Of a stretch of DNA of 56,548 nucleotides, positions 42,502 through 51,656 are shown one piece after another. Position 1 is the stretch's first letter. Each line of letters starts with the position of its first letter. The notes under the pieces were generated by a model. The model saw nothing but the letters and a program-made list of their open reading frames with translations. It had not been told where the DNA came from and did no database searches. The position numbers were made by a program, and so were the translations under genes. Origin of the DNA: Sulfoacidibacillus thermotolerans (GTDB taxonomy: Bacteria; Bacillota; Bacilli; Alicyclobacillales; SLC66); the NCBI RefSeq assembly GCF_003144315.1, contig NZ_MPDK01000018.1, positions 1 through 56,548 of the forward strand. Reading direction: 5' to 3'.

Positions 42502-42553
42502 AATGATGACTAGAAGCATTGAGAGTCCCCCCAAAATGCTTCTAGTCATCATT
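42502..42553. terminator. Long hairpin after the ribose operon
   Basis: Perfect 19-bp stem (AATGATGACTAGAAGCATT and complement) with a 14-base C-rich loop, 18 bases beyond the rbsK stop. On the plus strand TTTTCAATC follows the stem; the minus side has only TGTTCATCTT. Probable end of the rbs transcript, and a barrier before the IclR genes. Confidence 0.6.
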
Positions 42554-42570
42554 TTCAATCATTTGTATTT

Positions 42571-43491
42571 TTACTCATTCCTGAGGACAGAGAGTACTTC
42601 GGAGCGATGGGGCATAGAGGATTGTGCCCCTGCGGAGGTAACAGAGAGTGCTGAGGCAGTCACTGCGAACCGCAACGACTTTTCAAGTGACAGTTGCTCT
42701 GTCACAGCGGCAGCAAACGCCCCCATAAAAGTATCGCCAGCCCCAGTTGTATCCACAACCTGCACTTTCATCGCAGGTACAACAAAACTTTCAGATTGTG
42801 CAGTCATACAGAGCGCTCCATGTTCCCCTCGTGTAATCACAACCGCTTTTACATTCCCTTGTAAAAGGAGTTTTGCTGCACAAAATCCCGACTCATCATC
42901 TTCAACCGTTTGACCCGTTAATAACGTAGCCTCATATTCATTGACGACAATGTAATCACTCTTCGCGCAAAATTCTATTGCATACTCTTCAATTGGCGAT
43001 GGGTTATAAAAAATTGGGATCCCTAACTCAAGTGCCCTTGTGAAAACAGCAGCGTTCGTCGATGCAGGGATCTCATTTTGTAAGATGACTCCATCTATAG
43101 ATTGGAACTTTTCACCTTTCACACGAACGTCATCTGCAGTTAGGACAAAGTTTGCCCCCGGGTTTACAACAATAGAATTCTCGCCTGCTGCGTTGAGCGT
43201 AATGAGCGCAATGCCAGTTGGCATGCCCTCTTTCACCACAACTCCCGCTACATCAATACCAAGTGCAGCATATTTATTGCGCAACTCAGATCCAAAAACA
43301 TCGTCTCCAACAGCCCCAATCATAGCCACGCTCGCCCCCAATCGCGCAGCTGACACAGCTTGATTGGCTCCTTTCCCACCGCTTGCAAAGTTAGAATGTA
43401 TAGCTCGTACCGTCTCCCCGATCTGCGGGTGCCGTTTTACGCGCAAATAGATATCCATATTCATACTGCCTACAACCAATAAATTCGCCAT
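42571..43491 (-). CDS. rbsK: Ribokinase
   Basis: PfkB-family sugar kinase of 306 residues that phosphorylates ribose to ribose-5-phosphate. The N-terminal signature GSMNMDIYLRVKRHPQIGETV with GGKGANQAVSAARLG near 38-52, and the C-terminal DTTGAGDTFMGAFAAAV near 247-263 with the catalytic Asp, are diagnostic. ATG overlaps the rbsC stop (TAATG). Last gene of the operon. Confidence 0.93.
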   Translation of the reverse strand: MANLLVVGSMNMDIYLRVKRHPQIGETVRAIHSNFASGGKGANQAVSAARLGASVAMIGAVGDDVFGSELRNKYAALGIDVAGVVVKEGMPTGIALITLNAAGENSIVVNPGANFVLTADDVRVKGEKFQSIDGVILQNEIPASTNAAVFTRALELGIPIFYNPSPIEEYAIEFCAKSDYIVVNEYEATLLTGQTVEDDESGFCAAKLLLQGNVKAVVITRGEHGALCMTAQSESFVVPAMKVQVVDTTGAGDTFMGAFAAAVTEQLSLEKSLRFAVTASALSVTSAGAQSSMPHRSEVLSVLRNE

Positions 43492-44507
43492 TACTTTACA
43501 AACCCTTTCCCGCGTGCTTGCAAACCCGCTACAACGAGAATGACCGCAACAAAAATATACTCATAGAGTGCAGGGAGTCCTAATAAGACAATCATATCGT
43601 CAATGAGACCGATAATCAGTGCTCCTAGCGCTGCTCCCACTACTGAACCACGACCTCCAGTAAAGGGGATTCCACCAAGGATGACTCCTGCAATTGCTTG
43701 CAAAGAATATCCCTCACCAGTAACTGGATAAATGGAGGCCTGCCAAGCTGTCATCATCACACCTGCTAATACAGCGAGTACACTTGAAATGATAAAAGCG
43801 ATGATTTTGATTTTGTCCGTATTAAGACCTACCGTCCGCGCAGACGCTTCATTTGAACCAATACTCTTAAGCCAAGTTCCAAAAGGTGTATAGGAAATCG
43901 TGATTTGTCCAGCAATAATGAGGAATAGAGCAATAAAGATCAGATTCGACACACCCAATGTATGCCCCGCGAGTCCCATAAATCCAAAAGGACGATTCGG
44001 CGTCACTGAATACGGACTAATATAATTCCCACCATTAAATAAAAGGGCAACTCCCCGCAATCCCCAATACGTTCCTAGTGTTACAATGAACGAGGGGATC
44101 CGCCCTTTCGTTACCAACAACCCAACAATAAGCCCCACTATTGCTCCAAAAATAAGTCCGATTGGCACCGCGATGTACGCTGGTTGATCACCAAACACAG
44201 AAAGATAAGCGACCAGCATCCCCCCGCTTGCAAATACGCTTTGCACACCTAGATCAATCATGCCTGTAATGACAACAATCGCCTCACCTACTGCGATGAT
44301 CATTAAAAAACTAGAACTGACTAATAACGCCTCAATGTTTCTTGCCGTTAAAAAAGAGGGGGCAATCATACTCGAAATAAAGAGAGCTAAAATGACAAAA
44401 AGAATTGGCCTGCGAACACTGCCATTTTGTCCAAACAATGCTGATAAGAACGATCGCATTCTTGGGATCGAAACTTCGGACGAAGCTGATGCTGCAGATC
44501 GATTCAC
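43491..44507 (-). CDS. rbsC: Ribose-type ABC transporter permease RbsC
   Basis: Membrane permease of the CUT2 sugar family (RbsC/FrcC/XylH group), 338 residues with 8-10 spans. Family segments: EAIVVITGMIDLGVQSVFASGG near 75-97 and YSLQAIAGVILGGIPFTGGRGSVVGAALGALIIGLI near 260-300. GTG at 44507 overlaps the ATPase stop (TAGTG) with GGGGG upstream. Together with RbsB and the short ATPase it forms the importer. Confidence 0.9.
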   Translation of the reverse strand: MNRSAASASSEVSIPRMRSFLSALFGQNGSVRRPILFVILALFISSMIAPSFLTARNIEALLVSSSFLMIIAVGEAIVVITGMIDLGVQSVFASGGMLVAYLSVFGDQPAYIAVPIGLIFGAIVGLIVGLLVTKGRIPSFIVTLGTYWGLRGVALLFNGGNYISPYSVTPNRPFGFMGLAGHTLGVSNLIFIALFLIIAGQITISYTPFGTWLKSIGSNEASARTVGLNTDKIKIIAFIISSVLAVLAGVMMTAWQASIYPVTGEGYSLQAIAGVILGGIPFTGGRGSVVGAALGALIIGLIDDMIVLLGLPALYEYIFVAVILVVAGLQARGKGFVK

Positions 44508-45283
44508 TAGGATTCCCCCTTTTTGACACTGCGGTCTTGGAACATCACACGAACCAAATCTTCAATCGATAAGTTCTGGTTCACTAAGATATCTCGGATT
44601 TTGCCGTGCGCAAACACGACAATTCGATCTGCTACTGTTAAGATATCCTCCAACCGATGGCTTACTAAAATAATCGATTTACCATCTGCCTTTAGATCCT
44701 TGATCAATTTTAAAACGTCTGCAATTTTCGATACAGAAATGGCCGCTGTAGGTTCATCCATGATAATGAGATCACGAGAAAACAAAAGCGCCCGCGAGAT
44801 TGCGACAAGTTGTTGCTCTCCTCCAGAGAGCGCCCCTACTTGATCCGTCGGCCTTACTTTTGAATTGAGGGTTTTTAAAACGCGCGCCGTCTTCTCAATC
44901 ATCTTTGGAGCATTCAAGAACACACCAAAGCGCCGCACCTCTTCACCTAAAAAAGCATTCTGCCAAACTGCCAAATCAGGTGCTAACGACAGATTTTGAT
45001 AAACCATCTCAATTTTCAAGTTTCTACGCGAAGTCCGCGGAGAAGAAAAAGATACTTTTTCCCCTTTATAATAAAAATCGCCGCGATCTTTTTTGTTATA
45101 TCCCGATAACAAGCTGAGAAACGTCGATTTCCCCGCACCATTATCTCCAATTAAACCCACGACTTCGCCTGGAAATACATCAAGACTGACATTGTCCACA
45201 GCCTTAATCTGACCAAAACTTTTTGTTAATCCACGAATTGAAAGGAGTGGAGTTTTCTCGTGTTTTGCTACATCATTACTCAT
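44507..45283 (-). CDS. rbsA: Single-domain sugar ABC ATPase (FrcA-like)
   Basis: ATP-binding subunit of the CUT2 importer, about 258 residues. Walker A GDNGAGKSTFL near 40, signature LSGGEQQLVAISRA near 140, Walker B LIIMDEPTAAIS near 160, switch His in LVSHRLEDIL near 195. Canonical RbsA is about 500 residues with two fused nucleotide-binding domains. This one has a single domain, as in the fructose transporter FrcA, so it presumably acts as a homodimer. ATG at 45283 lies nine bases after GGTGA of AGGAGGTGA; a TTG at 45292 is closer. Confidence 0.88.
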   Translation of the reverse strand: MSNDVAKHEKTPLLSIRGLTKSFGQIKAVDNVSLDVFPGEVVGLIGDNGAGKSTFLSLLSGYNKKDRGDFYYKGEKVSFSSPRTSRRNLKIEMVYQNLSLAPDLAVWQNAFLGEEVRRFGVFLNAPKMIEKTARVLKTLNSKVRPTDQVGALSGGEQQLVAISRALLFSRDLIIMDEPTAAISVSKIADVLKLIKDLKADGKSIILVSHRLEDILTVADRIVVFAHGKIRDILVNQNLSIEDLVRVMFQDRSVKKGES

Positions 45284-45385
45284 GTCTAACAATCACCTCC
45301 GACACAAAATACGTCAAAAAACTGGGGGGTGCTGTCTTTTTTTTGCGCAGACAAACAGCAACTTTCCCCGATATAAGGTTCATCT

Positions 45386-46468
45386 TTAAGGTTGAACCTT
45401 ATATGCCGATGACTTCCCATAAGGCAGTGGCGGCACAACCGCAGGAGTCCCCCATCCCGCAATCGTCGATACATTACTCTTTGTCACAAGCTGCATAGGA
45501 ATGACGAGATTACCATTTGGAAATTGCGATTGTGGCGGCTTCACTTTACTAGCAAGCAGATTTTGCATCGCCTCGACTGCCCAGAATGCTTCCACATAAG
45601 GAGAGTGTGTCACTGTGTCTAATTGAGTGCCGTTTTGTATATCTGTAAGACTTTGTGGTTGTGCGTCTGCACCTACGACAAATACATCTTTCCCTGGATG
45701 CAACCCGGCATTTTGCAATGCAGTAATCGCACCAATTGCCATCGCGTCATTCGAAGCAATAACTAATTGGATATTTGGTGTTTTAGCTAGAAATTCGGAC
45801 ATCATCTGCTGTGCGTTACTTGTTGAAAAGTCTGCAGATTGGTTAAAAACAATTTTCGCTTGTCCTTTTTGGATATATGGATTTAAGACGTCCATTGCCC
45901 CATTTAAACGGTCAATTGCCGTACTTGATCCAAGCGTCCCTTGTAAGATCGCCACGTTCCAAGGCGTCGGGATGTGGTGTTGTTGCAAATACTGCAGTGC
46001 ATATTGCGTCTGCAATTGTCCTAGTTTCACATCGCGATCGCCAATAAAGGCGACACGCGCAGAAGGAGTTGATACATCGCGGTCAATTGTAATTACAGGT
46101 ACGCCACTTGACATCGCTTGTTGTGCAGCGGCTGTCACAGCACCATTGACGGGATTTAAAATAATCCCTTGCACATTGTTCGCAATTGCTTCTTTGATAT
46201 CAGCGATTTCATCAGACGATGAATTATGTGCGCTAATCACCTGAATGCTCATAGTAGGATATAGCTTCGCGGCCTGTTCCACAGCTTGTGCCATAGGTGC
46301 AAAATAAGGAATTGAATATCCAGTAAAAATAAAGTCAATTTTTGTTTTAGATGTTGCAGAACTAGCCCCAGAATTCCCGGTATTCGTTGTCGCAGTGGTC
46401 CCGCAGCCCGTCACCACACCTGCGATCAGTGTTGTTCCTGCAATGAAGGCAAGCACTTTTCTCTTCAC
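45386..46468 (-). CDS. rbsB: Ribose-type sugar-binding lipoprotein RbsB
   Basis: Substrate-binding lipoprotein of the CUT2 importer, 360 residues, with signal peptide and lipobox VVTGC near 18-22. Mature fold of the periplasmic-binding-protein 4 type: ADIKEAIANNVQGIILNPVNG near 107, GVPVITIDRDVS near 140, ASNDAMAIGAITALQNAG near 240. GTG at 46468 has AAGGGGG upstream. It lies between rbsD and the ATPase. The ligand is probably ribose given RbsD and RbsK, but other pentoses or fructose are possible. Confidence 0.9.
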   Translation of the reverse strand: MKRKVLAFIAGTTLIAGVVTGCGTTATTNTGNSGASSATSKTKIDFIFTGYSIPYFAPMAQAVEQAAKLYPTMSIQVISAHNSSSDEIADIKEAIANNVQGIILNPVNGAVTAAAQQAMSSGVPVITIDRDVSTPSARVAFIGDRDVKLGQLQTQYALQYLQQHHIPTPWNVAILQGTLGSSTAIDRLNGAMDVLNPYIQKGQAKIVFNQSADFSTSNAQQMMSEFLAKTPNIQLVIASNDAMAIGAITALQNAGLHPGKDVFVVGADAQPQSLTDIQNGTQLDTVTHSPYVEAFWAVEAMQNLLASKVKPPQSQFPNGNLVIPMQLVTKSNVSTIAGWGTPAVVPPLPYGKSSAYKVQP

Positions 46469-46576
46469 AACTTTTCCCCCTTATATCTCTTATGTGTTGT
46501 CTTTGACATGAAAATGAACAAGCAGCCTGTCCTTTCTTGTATTTTGCCAATCACCCCCTAAAAAAGTCCTCTTCAC

Positions 46577-46969
46577 TTAAAACAACACGCCAGAACGCAA
46601 GAGCACATTCGCATAAGATGTCCATTCCCCTGTACGCACCACAGTGTGAGTAAAAGGCAATAAATTTTTGAATTCCTCATGAGTGACAAAAGTCACTGGA
46701 GCTGCAATACGCTCACACAATCTAGCACAAAGCTGTGGATGCAATTCTTGAAGTGGTGCTGCCAAAACTGCTGATTCGACATACATCTCCTCTAAAATTG
46801 TCTCCAAAACATCGAAGACTGTGGGCATTCCCACTTTAAGTGCAAGGTCAATCACTCGCACTTCGCGCGGAACGGGAAGTCCATAATCCGCTAAAACAAT
46901 ACTTTGTCCATGTCCCAACTCAGCAATTACTTTTGATAATTCACCATGAAGGATCCCGGATTTTTTCAT
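46577..46969 (-). CDS. rbsD: D-ribose pyranase RbsD
   Basis: Converts the pyranose form of ribose to the furanose form for ribokinase, 130 residues. The opening KKSGILHGELSKVIAELGHGQ carries the catalytic His near 20, followed by LADYGLPVP, and the end is TGEWTSYANVLLRSGVLF, all diagnostic. ATG at 46969 has GGAGG upstream. First structural gene after rbsR. Confidence 0.93.
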   Translation of the reverse strand: MKKSGILHGELSKVIAELGHGQSIVLADYGLPVPREVRVIDLALKVGMPTVFDVLETILEEMYVESAVLAAPLQELHPQLCARLCERIAAPVTFVTHEEFKNLLPFTHTVVRTGEWTSYANVLLRSGVLF

Positions 46970-46987
46970 TTATACCTCCATTTTATT

Positions 46988-47003
46988 GTGGTAACGTTTT
47001 CAC
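46988..47003. promoter_or_regulatory. RbsR-type operator before rbsD
   Basis: GTGGTAACGTTTTCAC, symmetric around AACGTT with GTG...CAC ends. It shares 15 of 16 bases with the site at the rbsR promoter. Confidence 0.7.
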
Positions 47004-47044
47004 CTTGGGTAAAAGTGATTTACACTGCGCAAATTCTCGTCTAT

Positions 47045-48016
47045 CTAGGTCGAATTGCGCACCACGAGTTCTAGTTGATACTCCCGAGATTGTGGATTTC
47101 CTTGACCATATATGATCTGTTGATGCAACAATTCCACTCCCGCTGTCCCCATAAGATATCCAGGTTGCCGAATCGTCGTCAAAGTCGGAGATATATAAGA
47201 AGAAAACGAGATATCATCAAATCCAATCAAGAGAAAATCCTGTGGGATTTTTAGGCCCATCGTCTGCGCTGCTTGAATAATTCCAAGTGCCATCATATCG
47301 TTCCCAGCAAAAATCCCATCTGGCAACCCGTCATCCAAGATCTGCTCCAAACATCGATAGCCACTTTCAAAGCGAAAATTTCCTTGAATTATTTTCCCCG
47401 TTGCGCCGAATTCTTGAATCGCTCGCAAAAATCCTTGATGTCGCAAAGTAGCTGAGGGAGAATTGATAGGACCACGAACATGGATTAACCGCTTACATCC
47501 ACGTTCAATCAAATGTTTTGTCGCAATATACCCGCCCTTTTCATTGTCAATCCAAACGCAATTCACTTGCTGAGACGTTTTTTGATCAACTAGTACAAAA
47601 GGCAGGTCTGATAAAACAGATTGTAATCTTTGCTCTGGACTTCGTGCGCCGACAACGACGATGCCCTCTACCCACTTCCCTTTCAAAATGTCGATATAGG
47701 ATTGCTCTCGTTCAATCTTCCAGTCTGAATTACAAAGAATCACGGATAAACCAAGTGCGCTTGCTGCATCTTCTATGCCACGAGCCACATCAGAAAAAAA
47801 GGGGTTGGATACATCAGGTATCAATAATCCAATGGATGAGGTCTTTCGACTAACCAATCCTCGCGCCACATTATTCGGTGTAAAATGCAACTCTTCCATC
47901 ACTTTTAAGACACGCTGTCTCGAATCTGCACTCACATAGCCAGTTTCATTGAGAACCCTAGACACCGTGCTCACAGATACCCCAGCTAATCTTGCTACAT
48001 CTTTAATTGTTGGCAT
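47045..48016 (-). CDS. rbsR: LacI-family regulator RbsR
   Basis: LacI-type repressor of 323 residues: helix-turn-helix and hinge at the start (TIKDVARLAGVSVSTVSRVLNE ... PNNVARGL), then a sugar-binding core (PDVSNPFFSDVARGIEDAAS near 68). ATG at 48016 has AGGTG six bases upstream. It lies directly upstream of rbsD. Two near-identical palindromes, one at its own promoter and one before rbsD, are the obvious targets, giving autoregulation and control of the operon. Name from context. Confidence 0.87.
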   Translation of the reverse strand: MPTIKDVARLAGVSVSTVSRVLNETGYVSADSRQRVLKVMEELHFTPNNVARGLVSRKTSSIGLLIPDVSNPFFSDVARGIEDAASALGLSVILCNSDWKIEREQSYIDILKGKWVEGIVVVGARSPEQRLQSVLSDLPFVLVDQKTSQQVNCVWIDNEKGGYIATKHLIERGCKRLIHVRGPINSPSATLRHQGFLRAIQEFGATGKIIQGNFRFESGYRCLEQILDDGLPDGIFAGNDMMALGIIQAAQTMGLKIPQDFLLIGFDDISFSSYISPTLTTIRQPGYLMGTAGVELLHQQIIYGQGNPQSREYQLELVVRNST

Positions 48017-48070
48017 CGCTTTCACCTATATAAAACTTCGACTATCGGTCTGATCTTTTCTTATCCCGAT

Positions 48071-48086
48071 GTGGTAACGTTTCCAC
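48071..48086. promoter_or_regulatory. RbsR-type operator at the rbsR promoter
   Basis: GTGGTAACGTTTCCAC, immediately downstream of the rbsR -10 box, covering the start point. Confidence 0.75.
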
Positions 48087-48087
48087 C

Positions 48088-48116
48088 ACTATAATGCGAA
48101 AACTACGGTTTGTCAA
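48088..48116 (-). promoter_or_regulatory. Promoter of rbsR and the ribose operon
   Basis: Minus strand consensus TTGACA (48116-48111), 17-base spacer, TATAGT (48093-48088). The operator follows at once. Confidence 0.8.
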
Positions 48117-48235
48117 TCATTGAGCCATCCCAGTTTGATCAATGGTTTTACATGATCTCTCGTTTAGCATACCATCATGTTATCACTTTACATTTTATTC
48201 AGATCATCGATTGATCTGAGATATGGAGGGTTCAT

Positions 48236-49090
48236 GTGAATCGACTTTTCTATACTGTTTTAGTCATCGCAACTACTGCCTTGATGGGATCATCATTTGC
48301 AGTCGGTAAAATTGATATGGAATATATCTCTCCTCTTCTCTTGGTTGGAATTCGCTTTACTCTAGCAGGTCTCGTAATGGCGTTCCTTGTTCTTCGCCGA
48401 CAACTCCCGCATACGCTCGGCGACTGGGTCCACATTTTCATGATTGGATTATTCCAAACCACCGGCGTGATGGCGAGTATCTTTATCAGCATGCGCACGA
48501 TTTCAGCAGGTGAGTCCGCAATTCTGACTTTTTCTAACCCTCTGTTTGTCATTCTTTTTGGTACCCTATTCCTTAGAATACACTATCGATTGATCCAATG
48601 GACCGGTGTTTTAGCAGGATTTATCGGCGTATTTATCACACTTGGCATGCAACTTCATGTCCATTCTGGAACTTGGATTGGACTTGCCGGAGCTATCTCT
48701 TGGGCCATTGCAACTTTACTTATAAAAAGATGGAACGCTCGATTTGATCTATGGGTTCTCACCGCTTACCAGATGTTATTTGGAGGAATTGTTTTGCTCA
48801 TTTTCTCGCTAACTCTTGAGCACACTCACCTCGTTTTGAATTTCGTTTCTGTCTCTGCGTTACTTTGGTTAGCAATCATGGGCTCCATCGTACAATTTGC
48901 GATTTGGTTTTATTTGCTACAGAAAAATGATCCAGCCAAAACAAGTGCCTTTTTATTTTTAGCTCCTTTTTTTGGGATATTATCAGGGTGGCTTCTCCTT
49001 GCAGAGCCAATTTCATGGTTTGTCGCATTGGGCAGTTTACTTATCTTCATTGGAATTTTCCTCGTCAATTGGCCCCAAGCAAGCGATTAA
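48236..49090 (+). CDS. EamA-family (DMT) transporter
   Basis: Ten-span drug/metabolite transporter of 284 residues with both EamA halves: ATTALMGSSFAVGKIDMEYISPLLL at the start and LAGAISWAIATLLIKRWN near 143. GTG at 48236 has GGAGGG upstream. Divergent from rbsR and followed by a YitT-type gene on the same strand. The substrate is unknown; exporters of amino acids or nucleosides are common in the family. Confidence 0.85.
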   Translation: MNRLFYTVLVIATTALMGSSFAVGKIDMEYISPLLLVGIRFTLAGLVMAFLVLRRQLPHTLGDWVHIFMIGLFQTTGVMASIFISMRTISAGESAILTFSNPLFVILFGTLFLRIHYRLIQWTGVLAGFIGVFITLGMQLHVHSGTWIGLAGAISWAIATLLIKRWNARFDLWVLTAYQMLFGGIVLLIFSLTLEHTHLVLNFVSVSALLWLAIMGSIVQFAIWFYLLQKNDPAKTSAFLFLAPFFGILSGWLLLAEPISWFVALGSLLIFIGIFLVNWPQASD

Positions 49091-49192
49091 AGATCCAGCT
49101 GATTGCCTAAACTAAATACAACCCTGTCGTTTACAGTTCCCTTCACCTTTACCACAATCTATACAGGGGAATCCTTGCATGGGAGAGCCGTA

Positions 49193-49807
49193 ATGAATTC
49201 TTTGCCACCTGTTCGCTATTTTGTCGGTTGTCTTTTGATTGCCGCGTTTACTGTTTTTATTGAACGAAACGCACACATCTCCGCTGGAGGAGTCAGCGGT
49301 CTAAGTATCGGAATCGCAGATCTTTTGCACACGAGTGTCGGAGTCGCGAATTTTTTTATCAAAAGCATGATTTTTGGATTTGTACTTGCTTATGGCGGGA
49401 AAGCTACCGCATTCTGGACGTTGCTAGGAGCTGTAATGACCAGTCTCGCGATGTGGTTATTTGAAATGATTCCCGTGGATGTGGATTGGTCAAAATGGAG
49501 CGCCTTTTTGCTCATCTTACTATTTTCCAAATTCCCAATTGGTTTGCTCATATCAAAAGGATATTCCACGGGCGGATATACGGCAATTGCACAAGTCATG
49601 CATCAAAGGCATCGCATCCCACTTTGGATCACTTTGCTTTCGCTTAACTCACTGTCGATACTTGCCATGTATATTGCGCAAGGTCCTACTGCAGGTATTC
49701 TCACAACGATTCTTGCACTCTCTGCCGGAATGTCTACGCAACTTTGGTCGACGATTACAAGCAAACTATTAGATAGACAGAATTGGGAAACCTCACAAGC
49801 ATCTTGA
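49193..49807 (+). CDS. YitT-family membrane protein
   Basis: Integral membrane protein of about 204 residues with five or six spans, resembling the YitT/DUF161 group (ISAGGVSGLSIGIADLLHTSVGVANFFIKS near 28-57, and FPIGLLISKGYSTGGYTAIAQV near 115-137). ATG at 49193 has GGGAG seven bases upstream. An in-frame ATG at 49103 would add 30 residues without a site. It lacks the usual cytoplasmic C-terminal DUF2179 domain. Function unknown; it may share a transcript with the EamA gene. Confidence 0.75.
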   Translation: MNSLPPVRYFVGCLLIAAFTVFIERNAHISAGGVSGLSIGIADLLHTSVGVANFFIKSMIFGFVLAYGGKATAFWTLLGAVMTSLAMWLFEMIPVDVDWSKWSAFLLILLFSKFPIGLLISKGYSTGGYTAIAQVMHQRHRIPLWITLLSLNSLSILAMYIAQGPTAGILTTILALSAGMSTQLWSTITSKLLDRQNWETSQAS

Positions 49808-49842
49808 AAACACCTCTTCGTGTATAATTAGCTAGAAATTCA

Positions 49843-51627
49843 TCAGATTTCAAATCGTCCAACGCGTTCCCTGAGCCCTTCAGATAAAGCGGTTAAGTCG
49901 TGGACTGACGCGGAGATTTCCTGCACAGTCGCCAAACATTCTGCCGTGCTTTGCACATTTTGCTGAGATCCCAGTGCAACCATTTGCAAATTCTCGGTCA
50001 GTCCCGAAATGCGCTCTACCGAATCTTCAATTGCGGTACCTGCCGTTCGCACAGAGTCCATAATTTCATTCGCGATGGGCACCACCGCTTGTACAGACTC
50101 AAGAATATTCGAAAAAGACGCGCGTGCATCCTGTGCGACATCCTGGCTTTGTGTTACAAATCCCATAGATTCCTTCATGCTATTCATGAGTTCTACTACC
50201 AGTTGCTGATTGTGTTGAATGATTTGTTCAATTTCACTCGCAGCAGATCGACTACGTTCTGCCAGTGAACGCACCTCACTTGCGACCACTGCGAATCCGC
50301 GCCCATGTTCCCCTGCCCGCGCAGCTTCAATCGCAGCGTTAAAAGCGAGTAAATGGGTTTGCTCTGTAATCCCTTTAATCGTATTGACGATCGAACCTAT
50401 CGCTCGTGAAGTTTGTCCCAAATCCGATGCGTGATGATAGGTTGTTTCTGTGATTATCTGTATATTTTTCATGCTTTCTGTCACATTTTCAATCAGTTGA
50501 TTCCCTAAATCTGTATTCCCTTTTGCTCTCTCAACAGCTCCTCGAACCAGTTCGACCTTTTTTATAATTTCCTCACTTTGTTGACGAATAGAGACCATCC
50601 GTTGCTTCATCACGCTCAAGGAGTCAATTGCTTTCTCACTCACATTGGAAAACTCACTCGCAGTGACAGCAATATGATTCACAGCTCCCCCCATTTCATC
50701 CATCGCTACACCTAACTCGCCAGTGCTCTCTGCTACTGCATGTGCATCCTTCATGATTTGTTTTACAAGTATTGCAATTGAGGCCAATAAGTCATTCGTC
50801 ACATTAGCCAAATCTTGAATTTCGTCTCTGCTGTGAACATCTTCAATCCGTTTGCGCAAATCACCATTTGCCAAAGCAATACTCTCTAAGATGGCAATCA
50901 CCCGTTTGAGATGCTTTGGTGTCTGAAATGTGGCTGGAACTCCAACCCCAATCGAGATCGCAATCGCCAATAACAATAAACCAAGGATCAATAGAACCGT
51001 TTGCTTAACCTGAGACGATAAATTTTCTGCATCTTGGTTAACTTGAATTTCTTCATAATGAATAAATCGACCGATCTCATCGATCGCCGCTGTTCGAAAT
51101 GTGTCACCTGCACCAGAAGTGTCCTGCTGAATGGCAATGATCACATCCCCACGATTCCGCATTTGAATTAATTGCCCTGCATAACTCACATAATCTTTAA
51201 CCGATGTATTTGCAGATTCCAGTGCTTGTAACGATGGATCACTCGTTGCAAGCAATCCCTTCAATACATCGTAAACATTCTCATATTGCCGTATGGCAGG
51301 ATAATAACTAGATTGCAAGATGAATGGATTTCCCGTGACAAGATAAGTTTGCATTCCTAAATCCAGTGCCAATAAATCTTCCTTAAGTACGTTCCCGTAT
51401 TTAATAATTTTCAAATCTTGCATAGCCACTGTATTTACTTCTGCTTGTAGAGCAAATAACCTCGTCATTAATAAAATCCCTAATAACACAATAATTGATA
51501 GGATAGACAAAAAGGCCCCGCCTACCTTTACTTTAATCGAAACGTGACGCTCTCTTAATTGCCAAAAGGAATCGTGGAACCTCCGTTTCACTCCCTCAGT
51601 AACGCTTTCCCATAATCTTTTTTTCAT
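49843..51627 (-). CDS. Methyl-accepting chemotaxis protein
   Basis: Chemoreceptor of 594 residues. Order: short basic N-terminus, membrane span near 34-56, a helical extracellular sensor of about 150 residues (four-helix or CHASE3-like), a second span near 210-232, a HAMP linker, and a long coiled-coil signalling domain. The kinase-contact tip is [33 protein letters not shown] in segments near 420-450. ATG at 51627 has GGAGG upstream. No CheA/CheW genes nearby. The ligand is unknown; the neighbourhood of sugar genes suggests a carbohydrate, but that is weak. Confidence 0.92.
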   Translation of the reverse strand: MKKRLWESVTEGVKRRFHDSFWQLRERHVSIKVKVGGAFLSILSIIVLLGILLMTRLFALQAEVNTVAMQDLKIIKYGNVLKEDLLALDLGMQTYLVTGNPFILQSSYYPAIRQYENVYDVLKGLLATSDPSLQALESANTSVKDYVSYAGQLIQMRNRGDVIIAIQQDTSGAGDTFRTAAIDEIGRFIHYEEIQVNQDAENLSSQVKQTVLLILGLLLLAIAISIGVGVPATFQTPKHLKRVIAILESIALANGDLRKRIEDVHSRDEIQDLANVTNDLLASIAILVKQIMKDAHAVAESTGELGVAMDEMGGAVNHIAVTASEFSNVSEKAIDSLSVMKQRMVSIRQQSEEIIKKVELVRGAVERAKGNTDLGNQLIENVTESMKNIQIITETTYHHASDLGQTSRAIGSIVNTIKGITEQTHLLAFNAAIEAARAGEHGRGFAVVASEVRSLAERSRSAASEIEQIIQHNQQLVVELMNSMKESMGFVTQSQDVAQDARASFSNILESVQAVVPIANEIMDSVRTAGTAIEDSVERISGLTENLQMVALGSQQNVQSTAECLATVQEISASVHDLTALSEGLRERVGRFEI

Positions 51628-51656
51628 GGCTTTCCTCCACTGATTATCCTATACAT

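Noticed and set aside
45627-46244. Long plus-strand frame of 205 codons
   Set aside because: Lies wholly antisense to rbsB, rich in Cys and Ile from reversed codons; no ribosome site.
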